Assembly (NCBI GenBank): GCA_029265355.1 | Contig: JAJUJL010000026.1 | Location: forward strand, 1 to 55,593 | Direction of reading: 5' to 3' | Source: Chloroflexota bacterium | Lineage (GTDB): Bacteria > Chloroflexota > Anaerolineae > Anaerolineales > UBA4823 | DNA: 55,593 nt | Part shown: positions 1 to 9,500 of the stretch, one piece after another | How the letters are laid out: every line of letters begins with the position of its first letter | How positions within the stretch are numbered: position 1 is the stretch's first letter | Position numbers and translations under genes: made by a program | Notes under the pieces: generated by a model | Seen by the model: the letters and a program-made list of their open reading frames with translations, nothing else | Database searches by the model: none | What the model was told of the DNA's origin: nothing

Positions 1-25
1 AAACCCGCCCCGGGTGCACGGATTT

Positions 26-92
26 GCCCCGTAGGGGCGGGTTTGCACCCACCCCACCGTCGCGGGTCGCCCCGTAGGGGCGGGTTTGCACC
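26..92. repeat. Two direct copies of a 24-bp GC-rich repeat
   Basis: The motif GCCCCGTAGGGGCGGG followed by TTTGCACC occurs at 26-49 and again at 69-92, 43 bp apart. Each copy contains the small palindrome CCCC-GTA-GGGG. No gene was recognised in the first 313 bases. The style matches the other short palindromic intergenic repeats in this window. Confidence 0.7.
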
Positions 93-173
93 AGCCCAGC
101 GCCCCGCGCCGTGAACCACCTCACCCAGGCCCTCCGCGCACGCCAGCCCGGGCCAAAACCCGCCCCAGCGGCG

Positions 174-245
174 CAATTCGGGTAAAGTGCCATGTCGAGG
201 CGTTGTCTGCGGCTGTGATAAAATGGTGTTAATTCACCCGAATTG
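174..245. repeat. 10-bp perfect inverted repeat upstream of the DtxR-type gene
   Basis: CAATTCGGGT at 174-183 is mirrored by ACCCGAATTG at 236-245 with 52 bases between the arms. The spacer is AT-richer than its surroundings and contains a TAAAAT hexamer. It could be a cruciform or stem, or paired operator arms for the regulator at 314. The function is inferred only from position. Confidence 0.45.
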
Positions 246-251
246 CATTAG

Positions 252-265
252 TTAGTATAGTCTAA
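252..265. promoter_or_regulatory. Candidate DtxR/MntR-type operator
   Basis: TTAGTATAGTCTAA has TTAG/CTAA arms around a six-base centre. These match the outer arms of classical DtxR/IdeR/MntR boxes. It lies about 50 bases before the start of the DtxR-type gene, where an autoregulatory site would be expected. The inner bases do not match a consensus well, so this is tentative. Confidence 0.25.
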
Positions 266-313
266 GTCCACAGTTTAGTCCATGCTATTTTTGTCACATT
301 TTTCATAGATATT

Positions 314-1012
314 ATGTCACGTCCCGCAATGACATCCGGCGCAGAGCGCCCCACCCCCACCGTCGAGGATTACCTGATGACTATGCACGTGATGGAGCGC
401 GACTACGGTGAAATTGTCGCCGCGCGCCTGGCGGAGATGCTGGGCGTCAGCGCGGCGACCGTGGCGGTGACCTTCAAGCGCATGCAGCGCGACAATTGGA
501 TCTGCGGCAAGGGGCGCAAATCGGTGCGCCTGACCGAAACCGGCAGAGCCGCCGCCCACTCGGTCACCCGCCGGCACATGCTCACCGAGTGGTTGCTCTT
601 GAAAATCTTGAAAGTGGACCTGCCGCTGATTCACGACGAGGCGCACAACATCGAGCACGCCCTGTCCCCGCACCTGGAAGAGCGCTTGCGCGAGATCCTC
701 GGCGACCCGCACGTCTGCCCGCACGGCAATCCCTTCCCGGGTTACGAAAGCGAGGTGGGCGGGTGGAAGCCCCTGACTGCCCTGGCCGCGGGAGACGAGG
801 TGGTGATCCGGCGCATCCACGAGTTCGCCGAGGAAAACGGGGAAATGATGGATTATCTGATACAGACTGGGGTACTACCGGGGGCGCAGGCGCAGGTAGT
901 GGAGGTGCTGCCTTTCAACCAGACGCTGACGCTGGCGGTGAAAGGCGAGCGCGTCATCCTGGGGTACAGCGCGGCGAGGTACATTTTTGGAGAGCGCCCC
1001 GCCAGCGCCTGA
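314..1012 (+). CDS. DtxR/IdeR/MntR-family metal-dependent transcriptional regulator
   Basis: The 232-aa protein has the full DtxR layout: an N-terminal winged helix (about residues 15-75, with LAEMLGVSAATVAVTFKRM as recognition region), a metal-binding and dimerisation domain (about 76-145) and a C-terminal FeoA/SH3-like domain (about 155-228). Such proteins bind Fe(II) or Mn(II) and repress or activate uptake genes. Ligand positions are visible in RHMLTEW and IHDEAHNIEH. The position that is Cys102 in DtxR and Glu in MntR is His here, so metal preference cannot be read from that residue. No metal transporter lies next to it inside the window. There is no clear Shine-Dalgarno; ATG 329 is an alternative start. 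The last codons and the stop lie inside a 46-bp tandem repeat. Confidence 0.9.
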   Translation: MSRPAMTSGAERPTPTVEDYLMTMHVMERDYGEIVAARLAEMLGVSAATVAVTFKRMQRDNWICGKGRKSVRLTETGRAAAHSVTRRHMLTEWLLLKILKVDLPLIHDEAHNIEHALSPHLEERLREILGDPHVCPHGNPFPGYESEVGGWKPLTALAAGDEVVIRRIHEFAEENGEMMDYLIQTGVLPGAQAQVVEVLPFNQTLTLAVKGERVILGYSAARYIFGERPASA

Positions 1013-1166
1013 AGGCGGAGTGCCCCGCCTCCTGAAAGCCGAGCCCGCCAGCGCCTCAATGCGGGGTGCCCCGCCACCTGAAAGCCGAGCCCGCCAGCGC
1101 CTGAAGGCGGAGTGCCCCGCCTCCTGAAAGCCGAGTCCGCCAGCGCCTGAAGGCGGGGTGCCCCGT
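998..1166. repeat. 46-bp tandem repeat, about 3.7 copies
   Basis: Copies start at 998, 1044, 1090 and 1136, exactly 46 bp apart, and differ at only a few positions. The unit contains GCCAGCGCCTGAAGGCGG and CCCCGCCTCCTGAAAGCC. The first copy supplies the final residues and stop codon of the regulator at 314, so the array has grown into or from the 3' end of that gene. Confidence 0.9.
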
Positions 1167-1184
1167 CCAGGAAGCGTCGATCAA

Positions 1185-1255
1185 ACTGTTATCGCGAGCG
1201 GAGCGAAGCGATCTCTGTTGATGCGGGGGATTGCCACGCCCCGGCGGGGCCCGCA
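1185..1255. repeat. Dispersed palindromic repeat of the GCGAAGCGATCTC type
   Basis: The sequence around TTATCGCGAGCGGAGCGAAG, with CGATCTC and GGATTGCCACGCC, belongs to a repeat family seen also near 6320-6412, 32130-32205, 36880-36965 and 52660-52745. It lies between two convergent genes. No gene is seen from 1013 to 1276. Confidence 0.5.
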
Positions 1256-1276
1256 GCCGAGCCCTCCAAACCGCGC

Positions 1277-3631
1277 CTACCTGTCGGCAGCGACGACGGT
1301 TTCCGGAAAGCGCAGCAAAAACTCTGTCCCATTTTCACGCCGGATTTCCAGCTCGCCGTCGAGCTGGTCTGCCAGGGCGCGCACCAGGGTCATCCCCATG
1401 CTGGGACCGGCGCTCAGGTCGGCGGTCATCGGCATACCGATGCCGTCGTCTGCTACACGCAAGAGAATGTTTTTGTCCGGCAGTCGCTTCAGCTCCACCC
1501 ACAGGCTGCCGCGCCGCCCGGCTGGAAAGGCGTGCTTGAGAGCGTTAGCGATCAACTCGTTGAGCAGCAAGCCGCAGGGCACGGCGGTATCGATCGGCAG
1601 GTCGATCGGCTCGACATCCAGGTTCAGGTTCACCTGCCGCGCATCGAAGCGGTATGCCTGGAACAGGAAGGCTGCCAGGCTCTCGATGTAGCCGCTGAAA
1701 TCCACCTGGGAAAGGTCTTCAGAGCGGTACAGCCTTTCGTGGATCAGGCCCATCGAGCGCAGGCGGTTCTGGCTCTCGCGCAGCACCTCGATCACCTGCG
1801 GATCCTTGATGCGCCCGGCTTGCAGGTTGAACATGCTGGAAATGACCTGCAGATTGTTCTTCACGCGGTGGTGGATCTCGCGCAGCAGCACTTCCTTTTC
1901 GGCCAACGAAGCGGAAAGGCGCTGCATGGCGGCCTGGCGCTCGTCGGCTTCGCGGCGCAGTTCCTCGTTGGCAAACCACAGCTCCTGAGTGCGCTGGGCA
2001 ATGCGCTGCTCCAGGTGAGCGTTGAGGTCGCGCAGCTCTTCTTCCGCTGACCGGCGCTCGAGCAGCTCATGGCGGGCGATCTCGTCCAGGCGGGCGTTGT
2101 GAATGGCGATGGCCGCCTGGTCGCACAGCAGTTGCAGGCCGCGCAGCTCGTCATTCTCCAGGCGGCGCGGCGGGCTCACCGCCAGGTTCAGCACGCCCAC
2201 CACCTGCAGGCCGATCTTGAGCGGCAGGCAAGTCATGCTGCCGATGAGCGAGTCACTGCCCTGGGCGTCCATCAGGCTGCGCTGGGGCACCTCGACAATC
2301 CGCCCCTGGCGAGCGGCGGTGTAGGTGGCGCCGTCGGGAGAGGGGTTTTGGGCGAGCACATCCAGGCGCCCATCCGCATAGCGCGAGGCGCGGAAGGAGA
2401 GGGTCTGGTTTTCGTAGCTGAAGATGTGCACATCCCAGGTGAAGGGGAACTGCTGGAAAACAGCGTTGATCACCGTGTCCAGCACCGCCTTCAAGCCGCG
2501 CTGCGAGATGAGGCTCAAACCAATCTGGTAGAGGGCTTCCATGTTGCGGGCACGCTGGTTCAGCTCCTGGCGCTGGGCCTGCAGGCTGGCGGTCATCTCA
2601 TTGAACGCCAGCATCACCTGCCCCAGCTCATCCAGCCGGTCGGGCTGCAGGCGCAGAGCCAGTTGTCCATGTCCCACCAGCTCGGCGCCGCGCTGCAGCC
2701 GGGAGATGGGTTTGAGCACCAGGGTCTGCATCGAATAGAGCATCAAATAAAAGCCGAACAGGCCAGTCAACACCATCAACAAGGTGACGGTGATCGCTGC
2801 GCTGCGCGTGTTGGCAAACGCCACTTCCAGGGGCACTTCGGCAATCACCAGCCAGCCGGTGTCGCCAACCGGCGCCACAGCGCTCAGCACCGCTCTGCCA
2901 GCCAGGTCATGACTCTCACCGCTCCAATCGACCTGGGCAGCGCTCAAGAGCGCCGAGTACTGCGGATTGGTGAGCACATGCGCCCGCGAGAGCTGGACTT
3001 GCGGATCGCTGTGGGCGACGACCTGCCCATTGCGGTTGACCACCATGATCTGCCCCGAACGACCCACCCGGTACCGCCCGGTGACCTCCCACAGGACGCG
3101 CATATCGACCAGGGCGGCGTTCACCCCTCCCAGCAGCCTGGGCAACGCCAGCGTCACATAGGGGCGGTCATCCGCAGACAGGTTCAAGTTGCCCAGGTAC
3201 ATCTGCCCCTGGCTGGCGGCTTTGTACCACGAAGATTGCGACAGGGTCACAAAACTGGTCAGGATGGGGACGTCGCGAGAGATGACAAGCTGAAGCTGAC
3301 CGCGTTCATCCAGGAAGACGACTTCCAGCAGCGCCGGGTTGAGCTGCAGGAAAGCGCGCGAGATGTCCTGGTTTTCTTTCAGCTCGTCCAGGCCGTACAG
3401 GCTCATTTGGTCCAGGGTGACTGCCGTTTGCTGGAGAAAGGTCTGCAAATGCAGCGCCCCATCATAGGCGTCCACTTTTTGGCGTGAAAGCCATTGGAGT
3501 CTCTCCGAACGATAGGTGAAAAAGACCACGCCAAACAGGCTGGAAAACATCGCCAGGCTGAGCATCGAGGCAATCGCCAGGCGAATTTGCTGGCGCAGCG
3601 AAGTTTTCCGGAGGCGAGTGGGTGCGCTCAT
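1277..3631 (-). CDS. Membrane sensor histidine kinase (Cache-HAMP-GAF-HisKA_2-HATPase)
   Basis: The 784-aa protein has a first membrane segment near residues 20-42, a large extracytoplasmic dCache-like sensor domain (about 45-275), a second membrane segment (about 280-302) and then HAMP (about 303-360). A GAF domain (about 375-520) and a coiled coil (about 520-580) follow. The kinase core is of the HisKA_2/HWE type: the phospho-acceptor is in [11 protein letters not shown] (about 595) and the N-box in [15 protein letters not shown] (about 700), with the G-box DDGIGMP after it. Key residues are present, so it should be active. It follows the binding lipoprotein gene by 68 bases on the same strand, and the two probably form one signalling unit. 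No response regulator gene is adjacent, so its partner is elsewhere. Confidence 0.9.
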   Translation of the reverse strand: MSAPTRLRKTSLRQQIRLAIASMLSLAMFSSLFGVVFFTYRSERLQWLSRQKVDAYDGALHLQTFLQQTAVTLDQMSLYGLDELKENQDISRAFLQLNPALLEVVFLDERGQLQLVISRDVPILTSFVTLSQSSWYKAASQGQMYLGNLNLSADDRPYVTLALPRLLGGVNAALVDMRVLWEVTGRYRVGRSGQIMVVNRNGQVVAHSDPQVQLSRAHVLTNPQYSALLSAAQVDWSGESHDLAGRAVLSAVAPVGDTGWLVIAEVPLEVAFANTRSAAITVTLLMVLTGLFGFYLMLYSMQTLVLKPISRLQRGAELVGHGQLALRLQPDRLDELGQVMLAFNEMTASLQAQRQELNQRARNMEALYQIGLSLISQRGLKAVLDTVINAVFQQFPFTWDVHIFSYENQTLSFRASRYADGRLDVLAQNPSPDGATYTAARQGRIVEVPQRSLMDAQGSDSLIGSMTCLPLKIGLQVVGVLNLAVSPPRRLENDELRGLQLLCDQAAIAIHNARLDEIARHELLERRSAEEELRDLNAHLEQRIAQRTQELWFANEELRREADERQAAMQRLSASLAEKEVLLREIHHRVKNNLQVISSMFNLQAGRIKDPQVIEVLRESQNRLRSMGLIHERLYRSEDLSQVDFSGYIESLAAFLFQAYRFDARQVNLNLDVEPIDLPIDTAVPCGLLLNELIANALKHAFPAGRRGSLWVELKRLPDKNILLRVADDGIGMPMTADLSAGPSMGMTLVRALADQLDGELEIRRENGTEFLLRFPETVVAADR

Positions 3632-3699
3632 ACCGGCAGGACTACCTGCGAGGGACGACCGCCAGCCGTGGCTGGCAGGGGATCACCTGGCGTGCGCAT

Positions 3700-4833
3700 T
3701 CAAGGGGCAATCGCTTCATCTTGCCAGCCGATCTGCTGGGCCAGCGCTTCCCAGGCCTGGTCGTGCAGCGCCTGGCCGGTGGGTGAAAGCGGAAGGATGA
3801 TCTCGGCGTTGGATAAGTCTTCATCCGCAGGGTATATGGCAACATCCTCCCGCAGTTCGGCGTCGATCAATGCCAGCGCTCCCTGGTTGGGGGTGGCATA
3901 GCCGTTGAAGTTGGCAATCTGGGCGTTGATCTCGGGTTGGTGCAGGAAATTGATCAGTTGCATGGCTGCCTGCGGCTGCGCAGTCGAGGCAGGCACAACA
4001 AAAGCGTCGTTCCACAGCAGAGCACCGTCCCGCGGCATGACAAATTCCACTGCGATGCCGGCTTCCGAAACGGCGTAGTAATCGAGGGCAAAAGCCATCG
4101 AGATCGCCAGGTCAGCTTGCTGGAAGGCTGCGGCGGCATCCACCTCGTCATAGCGCTCCAGGATCACGGCTTGCGGGAGCAGCAGGCTCAGGTGCTGCTG
4201 GGCCTCAGCCAGTTGAGCGGGGTCTTCGCTGTTGGCGGAATAGCCCAGCGAACGCAAGGCAACACCGAGCAATTCGCGGCGGGTGCTGAACCACAGGCCC
4301 ACTTTGCCAGCGTAGGCTGGCTCCCACAGGTCTGCCCAGGAGGGCGGATCGCCCGGCAGCAGTTCGCTGCGCACCAGCAAGCCGGTGACGCCCCAGTTGA
4401 AGGGGATGCTGTACCGGTTGCCCGGGTCATAAGCCAGGTCGCGAAAATTGGGGGCGATGTACTTGAGATTGTGCAGCAGGGAGTGGTCGAGCGGCGTCAG
4501 CAAGCCTTCCGACACCAGGCCGGGGATAAAGCGGGCATCCATCACCACCACGTCGAAGGAGGCGCCTTGCTGCAAAGCTTCCACCGCTTCTTCCTGGGCT
4601 TCATAGCTCAGGTACTCGACGGGTATGCCGGTCTGCTGGGTGAAGGCGTCGAACACTTCCTGGGGCACGTCTTCTTCCCAGTCATAGAAGCGCAGCGCGG
4701 CCGGCGGCGCAGCGGGGCTATCGGTCGGAGCGCCCAGCGGCGAACAGGCGCTCAACGCCAGCAGGGAAATCACCAGCGCAGCCAGGAGCCCCAGCTTATT
4801 TCTCAGGCAAAAACAGTTGCTGTCGCTTCGCAT
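3700..4833 (-). CDS. Spermidine/putrescine-type periplasmic binding lipoprotein (PotD-like)
   Basis: The 377-aa protein has a lipoprotein signal (hydrophobic 15-29, lipobox LSAC) and a proline/alanine linker. Its type-2 solute-binding fold resembles PotD, with LRFYDWEEDVPQEVFDAF near the mature N terminus and the hinge-type sequence YSIPFNWGVTGLLV. PotD proteins normally feed an ABC importer, but no permease or ATPase gene is nearby. The next gene downstream is a Cache-domain histidine kinase. The protein may therefore act as a ligand-binding co-receptor for that kinase rather than in transport (inference). A perfect TATAAT lies 10 bases before the ATG with no Shine-Dalgarno, which suggests a leaderless mRNA. 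Confidence 0.85.
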   Translation of the reverse strand: MRSDSNCFCLRNKLGLLAALVISLLALSACSPLGAPTDSPAAPPAALRFYDWEEDVPQEVFDAFTQQTGIPVEYLSYEAQEEAVEALQQGASFDVVVMDARFIPGLVSEGLLTPLDHSLLHNLKYIAPNFRDLAYDPGNRYSIPFNWGVTGLLVRSELLPGDPPSWADLWEPAYAGKVGLWFSTRRELLGVALRSLGYSANSEDPAQLAEAQQHLSLLLPQAVILERYDEVDAAAAFQQADLAISMAFALDYYAVSEAGIAVEFVMPRDGALLWNDAFVVPASTAQPQAAMQLINFLHQPEINAQIANFNGYATPNQGALALIDAELREDVAIYPADEDLSNAEIILPLSPTGQALHDQAWEALAQQIGWQDEAIAP

Positions 4834-4843
4834 CGCTAACTGG

Positions 4844-4849
4844 ATTATA
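4844..4849 (-). promoter_or_regulatory. -10 element placed for a leaderless transcript
   Basis: On the minus strand TATAAT is followed by CCAGTTAGCG and then the ATG at 4833. Transcription would normally begin about seven bases after the -10 element, leaving a leader of only a few bases. No recognisable -35 hexamer is present at 17 bases. No other gene is seen between 4834 and 5125. Confidence 0.45.
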
Positions 4850-5069
4850 CGCTTTTCCCATGCAGTAAGACCCCCTGCGACGCTATCACTTCCGTAAGGG
4901 TGACCGGTGAATTCCAGGTCGGCGTTGCGCCAACGGAAGGGAGGCGTTTGCGCTCACGCCCGGTGCGCCCAGGCAACGTGAGCTCGGGATGACAAGGAAA
5001 CCGGTTGATTGGGTTGGTCTTGGGCGGCGAAGCTGCCCAAGATAAACCCCACTCCCCTTAGAATCATGA

Positions 5070-5102
5070 AAAGAAAATGCCCCAGCCGGTGTGGTTGGGG
5101 CA
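5070..5102 (-). terminator. Intrinsic terminator for the DUF4332 gene
   Basis: On the minus strand TGCCCCA (5102-5096) pairs with TGGGGCA (5084-5078) and is followed by TTTTCTTTT. It lies about 24 bases beyond the stop of the gene ending at 5126, the usual position for a Rho-independent terminator. Confidence 0.8.
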
Positions 5103-5125
5103 TGCAGCTCAAGGCGGACAGCAGA

Positions 5126-5530
5126 TCAATACTCGACGGCGCGGGGCAGGTTCTTGGCCTGCTCGATCCAATCGGCGACCTGCTTTTGGGTGGGAAGCTG
5201 GCGCACCAGTTTCTTGGCGGCGTTCACCTCGCCCAATTTGGCGTACAGGTTTTCGGCTTTGCGCTGGGCCAGCTCGCGCACGGTGTCCACGCCAGCCTCT
5301 TCCAGCAAATCGGAGTACTCTTCGCCAATGCCTTTGATGCGGAAAAGATCAGCATGGTTGACCCATTCCAGGATGAGCTTTTCGCTGATGCCGGTTTTCT
5401 CCGCCAGTTCCTGGCGGCCTTTGGGCGTGGCGCCGGCTTTCAGCAGACCATCCACGCCGCGCACACCGGCAGCGTGCAGTTTCTCCTGGTATGCAGCGCC
5501 AATGCCTTCGATTTGGGACAATTTTGCCAT
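5126..5530 (-). CDS. DUF4332 helix-hairpin-helix protein
   Basis: The 134-aa protein starts MAKLSQIEGIGAAY and carries two helix-hairpin-helix-like segments (IEGIGAAYQEKL and IKGIGEEYSDLL). This is the DUF4332 arrangement, related to the HhH repeats of DNA polymerase and RecQ-type proteins. The biochemical role of the family is not established; nucleic-acid binding is a reasonable guess. The start at 5530 is chosen because AGGAGA precedes it at good spacing; upstream in-frame sequence does not look coding. The small gene at 5774 lies upstream on the same strand with a 49-base gap, so the two probably share a transcript ending at the terminator at 5070-5102. Confidence 0.85.
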   Translation of the reverse strand: MAKLSQIEGIGAAYQEKLHAAGVRGVDGLLKAGATPKGRQELAEKTGISEKLILEWVNHADLFRIKGIGEEYSDLLEEAGVDTVRELAQRKAENLYAKLGEVNAAKKLVRQLPTQKQVADWIEQAKNLPRAVEY

Positions 5531-5579
5531 TGCAATCTCTCCTGTGTCTGAATCGGAGTGAATGAAACCTGAGAAAAAA

Positions 5580-5774
5580 TCATTTCGGGAACAGGCTGCC
5601 AAATCCTTTGAGCAGCTCTTGGGAGGCGCCGCGCAACATGGCATCCACCTGGGCGCCGTAGGGGTTCGGCAAATGCTGTTTAATGAACACCACCATGGTC
5701 TCGACCGCAGTGCGAGCCTGGGTTTCGCTGACACCGGCTTTCTGAACGACGAGCTTGACCAATTCTTCCATCAT
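5580..5774 (-). CDS. Small helical protein (DUF2267-like)
   Basis: The 64-aa protein (MMEELVKLVVQKAGVSETQ...) is a short amphipathic helical protein. It resembles small DUF2267-type proteins with a VSETQARTAVETM-like helix and a C-terminal GASQELLKGFG tail. TAGGAG stands eight bases before the ATG. It is the first gene of a likely two-gene unit with the DUF4332 gene. No function is known to me. The family assignment is tentative, but the gene itself looks real from its ribosome binding site and composition. Confidence 0.65.
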   Translation of the reverse strand: MMEELVKLVVQKAGVSETQARTAVETMVVFIKQHLPNPYGAQVDAMLRGASQELLKGFGSLFPK

Positions 5775-6012
5775 TCTCCACTCCTAAGGGCTCATCCATT
5801 TCAAGCGCTGTGCTCGATTGTTAATCAATGATATTCGATATTTGAAGATTCCGCAAGTTTCATTTCCGAACTTCGCACCAAAGACCGGACAACCTTTTTA
5901 TGGATCATGCGAGTCCCGCAGGGACGTGGCAGCCATGTCAGGAAAATGCAACCAGACTCATATTTTCCCTGGCTCAGTTCAGGCATATACTCTTTGCATT
6001 GGAAAAACGCCG

Positions 6013-6216
6013 ATGACTGCCACACACCTCCACAGGACCGTGCTTCTCTTCACAGCCGGGCTGTTGTGCGCCTGCCTGGCAAACCTGCTCGACCACCTGA
6101 TTCCTCTTTCGGCGGGTTTTCTGCTGGTGCAATGGGCAGAGGCGTTCAGCAACAGCCTGGCGACGGTGGGGATGCTGACGGTGATCGCTCTGTTCCTGCA
6201 CGCCCGGCGCAGTTGA
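6013..6216 (+). CDS. Possible small membrane protein
   Basis: A 67-aa reading frame (MTATHLHRTVLLFTAGLLC...) would encode two hydrophobic helices, about residues 9-27 and 33-60, ending in HARRS. The upstream extension of the frame, to 5818, does not look like coding sequence. There is no good Shine-Dalgarno, so the gene is a candidate only. Confidence 0.35.
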   Translation: MTATHLHRTVLLFTAGLLCACLANLLDHLIPLSAGFLLVQWAEAFSNSLATVGMLTVIALFLHARRS

Positions 6217-6319
6217 CGCTCGATAATTCGCGCAGACTCAGTCCCTGCAACACCCAGGCCGCCTGTCATTGCAAGGCGGTCGTTGTCTTTCGCTCGGACC
6301 GGGGCTCGCTTTACCCGGA

Positions 6320-6412
6320 AAATTTTTCTGAGCCGGCGCAGCGAAGCAATCTCCCCGCCCACCCACAGCCGGCTGCGCCTCGCTCCAAGCGAGATTGCCA
6401 GGCTCACAGGCG
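6320..6412. repeat. Dispersed GAAGCAATCTC-type repeat
   Basis: GCGAAGCAATCTCCCCGCC, CCGGCTGCGCCTCGCTCC and AAGCGAGATTGCC form an imperfect palindrome of the family also found near 32130 and 36880. The wider stretch 6217-6595 has no recognisable gene. It holds this repeat, the palindrome at 6435-6471 and the leader of the giant gene. Confidence 0.55.
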
Positions 6413-6434
6413 CCCATGGCTCCTAACAGAACTG

Positions 6435-6471
6435 ATCGTTTTGCGTTCTACAAATAATGTTGCAAAACGAT
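6435..6471. promoter_or_regulatory. 10-bp perfect inverted repeat upstream of the giant regulator
   Basis: ATCGTTTTGC (6435-6444) and GCAAAACGAT (6462-6471) are exact reverse complements separated by 17 bases. An AT-rich TAGAATATAACC tract follows directly. The position, 125 bases before the 2303-aa gene, suits an operator or promoter-overlapping binding site. The cognate regulator is unknown. Confidence 0.45.
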
Positions 6472-6595
6472 TAGAATATAACCGTAGCCGCCCGCGGCTG
6501 CACCTGCGAGGGCTGTTTCAGCGCAAGCAGGGTCCGCTGCAGGGCGGCTCCAGGCAGCGATCGAGGCGCGATGTTGGTGAGCATGCACACGTTCC

Positions 6596-9500
6596 ATGAA
6601 TAATTGTCCGCATTGTGGTTTCCAGAATCCGGAAGGCATTCACATTTGCCTGCGATGCGCCTCTGAGTTGAAGCGCACCTGCCCCAATTGCGGGACGGAA
6701 GCGCCGTTCAACAACCGCTTTTGCGGACAGTGCGGAGCGCGGCTGCAGCCCGAGGCTGTCCAGCCGCAAGCCATTGCGCCAGCGCCAGCCGCCAACAACC
6801 AGCAAGAGCGCATGCTCAAAAACCTGCGCGCGGCTATACCGGCCTCGCTGGCCGAGAAATTCACCCAGGCCTCCAAGGAGCTGTACGGCCAGCGGCGCGA
6901 GGTGACGATTTTATTTATCGCCATCGCCGATTTCGCCGCCCTTTCCCAGCGCCTGGACAGCGAGACGGTATACCTGGCAGTGGACGAGATCGTGCACATG
7001 CTGGCCGGCGTCATCTATAAGTACGAGGGGACGATCGACAAGTACACCGGCAACGGGTTGATGGCGCTCTTTGGCATACCGCTCAATCACGAAAACGACC
7101 CGGAGCGGGCGGTCAGGGCCGCCCTGGAGGCGCGCTACTCGCTCCAGCAGATGAGCGAGCGGCTGCGCCAGCGTTACCAGCACGATTTCGGCTTGCAAAT
7201 TGGCATCCATACCGGTTCGGTGATCGCCGGCTACCTCAATGACCAGCAACACATGGAGTACACCGTCATCGGCGATACCGTGCAGCTCGCTTCCCAGCTA
7301 CAAAAGCAAGCCCCGGCGGGGGGCATCTGGGTCTCCTTCAGCACCTACCAGCGCACTCGTCCGATCATCGACTACGAAAACCTGCCCGCGCTGCGGCAGG
7401 AGGGGATGACAGAAGCGGCAAAGGTGTACCAACCCCTCGGCCTGCGCAACAAGCCAGGGCAGGTGCGCGGCCTGCCTGGACTGCAGGCGCCGATGATCGG
7501 GCGCAGCCAGCAGTTGAAAGCGCTGATCGAAGTGTTCAAGGAGTGCCTCAGCCTGAATACCAGCCAGATCGTGCTGTGCAGCGGCGAAGCGGGGATCGGC
7601 AAATCCAGGCTGGTGGCAGAGTTCCGCGAAGAGTTGGCTTCTTACCCGGCCAAGATGGTGACTGGCACCTGCGCCTCCTACATGCGCATCACACCCTACC
7701 GCGTGGTGGCGGATGTGCTGCGCAACATGCTGTCCATCTCGGAATTAGATGAAGGCGCCGACCAGCGCAGAGCGCTGCTGCAGCGGCTGGAGCAGCTTGG
7801 CCTGGAGCGGAACGACATCCTGCCATTCCTGATGCACGTGCTTGGCATTCTGCACACCGACCCGATGATGGAAGTGCGCGTCAAGCTGCTGGAGCCATCC
7901 ATGCTGCGCCGGCAAATCCACTTTGCCCTGCGCATGTTCTTCATCACCGAGGCGCGCCGTTCGCCGCTGGTGTTGGTCTTCGATGACCTGCACTGGGTCG
8001 ACCAGGCTTCCGGGCAGTTCTTGGAATACCTGTGCCAGTCGCTGGAAGATTTCCCGCTCATGCTGGTGATGGTGGCGCGCGATTTCAGCAAATACAGCCT
8101 GGCGCAGGCGATACAGGCGGCAGCCGAGAAACACCTGCGCCGGCCTCACCGGGTGCAATTGGAGCCGCTGCCCAAGCCGGATGCGCATTTGCTGGTAGAT
8201 TTGCTGGTGCAGGAGAATACCCAGGCAGCCCGCGAGCTGAAGGCGATCATTGCCCGGCGCGCCGGGGGAAACCCCTACTACACCGAAGAGATGGTGCGCG
8301 TGCTGATCGACCACGGCGGGATGGTGTTCCGGGATGGCTACTGGCAGGTGGCTGAAAACGCCGCCAACCTGATCAAGGAAGTGCCTGGAACGCTGGGAGA
8401 TATCATCCTGGCGCGCTTCGACCACCTCCCCGAACAGTTGAAACACGTCTTGCTGCGCGCCTCGGTGCTGGGAGAGACCTTCTCCTTCAAGCTGCTGCAA
8501 GCCCTGGAGGGTGGCGCCAACCTCAACTTGCCCGCCTCGTTGGCCAACCTGGTGGAACGTGACTTCCTGGTGCCCATCCAGTTGGGGGTCGAGGATGGCT
8601 ACATGTTCAAGCACCCCCTGCTGCAAGAAACGATCTACAAGACCCTGCTGAAGCGCGACCTGCGCAAGCTGCACACCCAGGTGGCGCAGGCGATCGAAAG
8701 CGGAGAGTACTGGCTGCCCGGGGAGCGCAACCAGGTGCTGGCTTACCACCTCTCGGAAGGCAGCCAACCGGCGCGCGCCATCCCTTACCTGTTGGTCTCT
8801 GCGGAAATGGCCTACCAGCACTTTGCCAACGACACGGTGATCCAGCTTTACCGGCGCGTGCTCGACTTGATGAAGACGGCGCAGGATGCGCACGGCAGCC
8901 AAAAGCAGCGCGCCCAGGTCGGGTTGGCGCAGGCGCTCAAATTCACCGGCGAGCTGGAGGAGGCTGCCAACCTGCTGCAGGAGATGGTCGACTCGATCCC
9001 GGTCGGCGCGGATGAGCTGCAAAAAACCGACAGTGAGCTGTTCCAGATCTACATCGAAGCGCTGCGCGAGCTGGCCGATATCCGCGCTCGCGAAGGCGAG
9101 CAAGAATATGCCATTCGCCTGCTCAAGCAAGGCATGGCGATGCTGGGCGAATCGGGCCGGAAAGATCACCCGATCATTTGGCGCCGGCTGGCAGACCGGC
9201 TGGCCTGGGTGTATTTCCGCCAACGCAACCTGGACGAGGCTTACAACCTGGTCGACCTGGCGTTGCTCGAAACCCAGACCTGGGAAGCGCAGGACCCCAT
9301 CACCATCGCCTCGCTGTACAACACTATCGGCGGCATCTACTGGATGCGCTCGCGCTACGCCGAAGCCATCGAGAGCGTGGAAAACAGCCTGGAAATCTAC
9401 AAAAACCTGCATTACCACTGGGGCATGGCCAACACGCTCACCAACCTGGGCGTGCTGCACTATTCCACCGAGAAATGGTCGCAGGCGGTCGAGTACCTGG

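Noticed and set aside
998-1166. Possible CRISPR array in the 46-bp tandem repeat
   Set aside because: The copies touch each other with no unique spacers, and there are no cas genes.
3700-4833. Naming the binding lipoprotein potD as part of a polyamine importer
   Set aside because: No permease or ATPase genes are adjacent, and the following gene is a histidine kinase.
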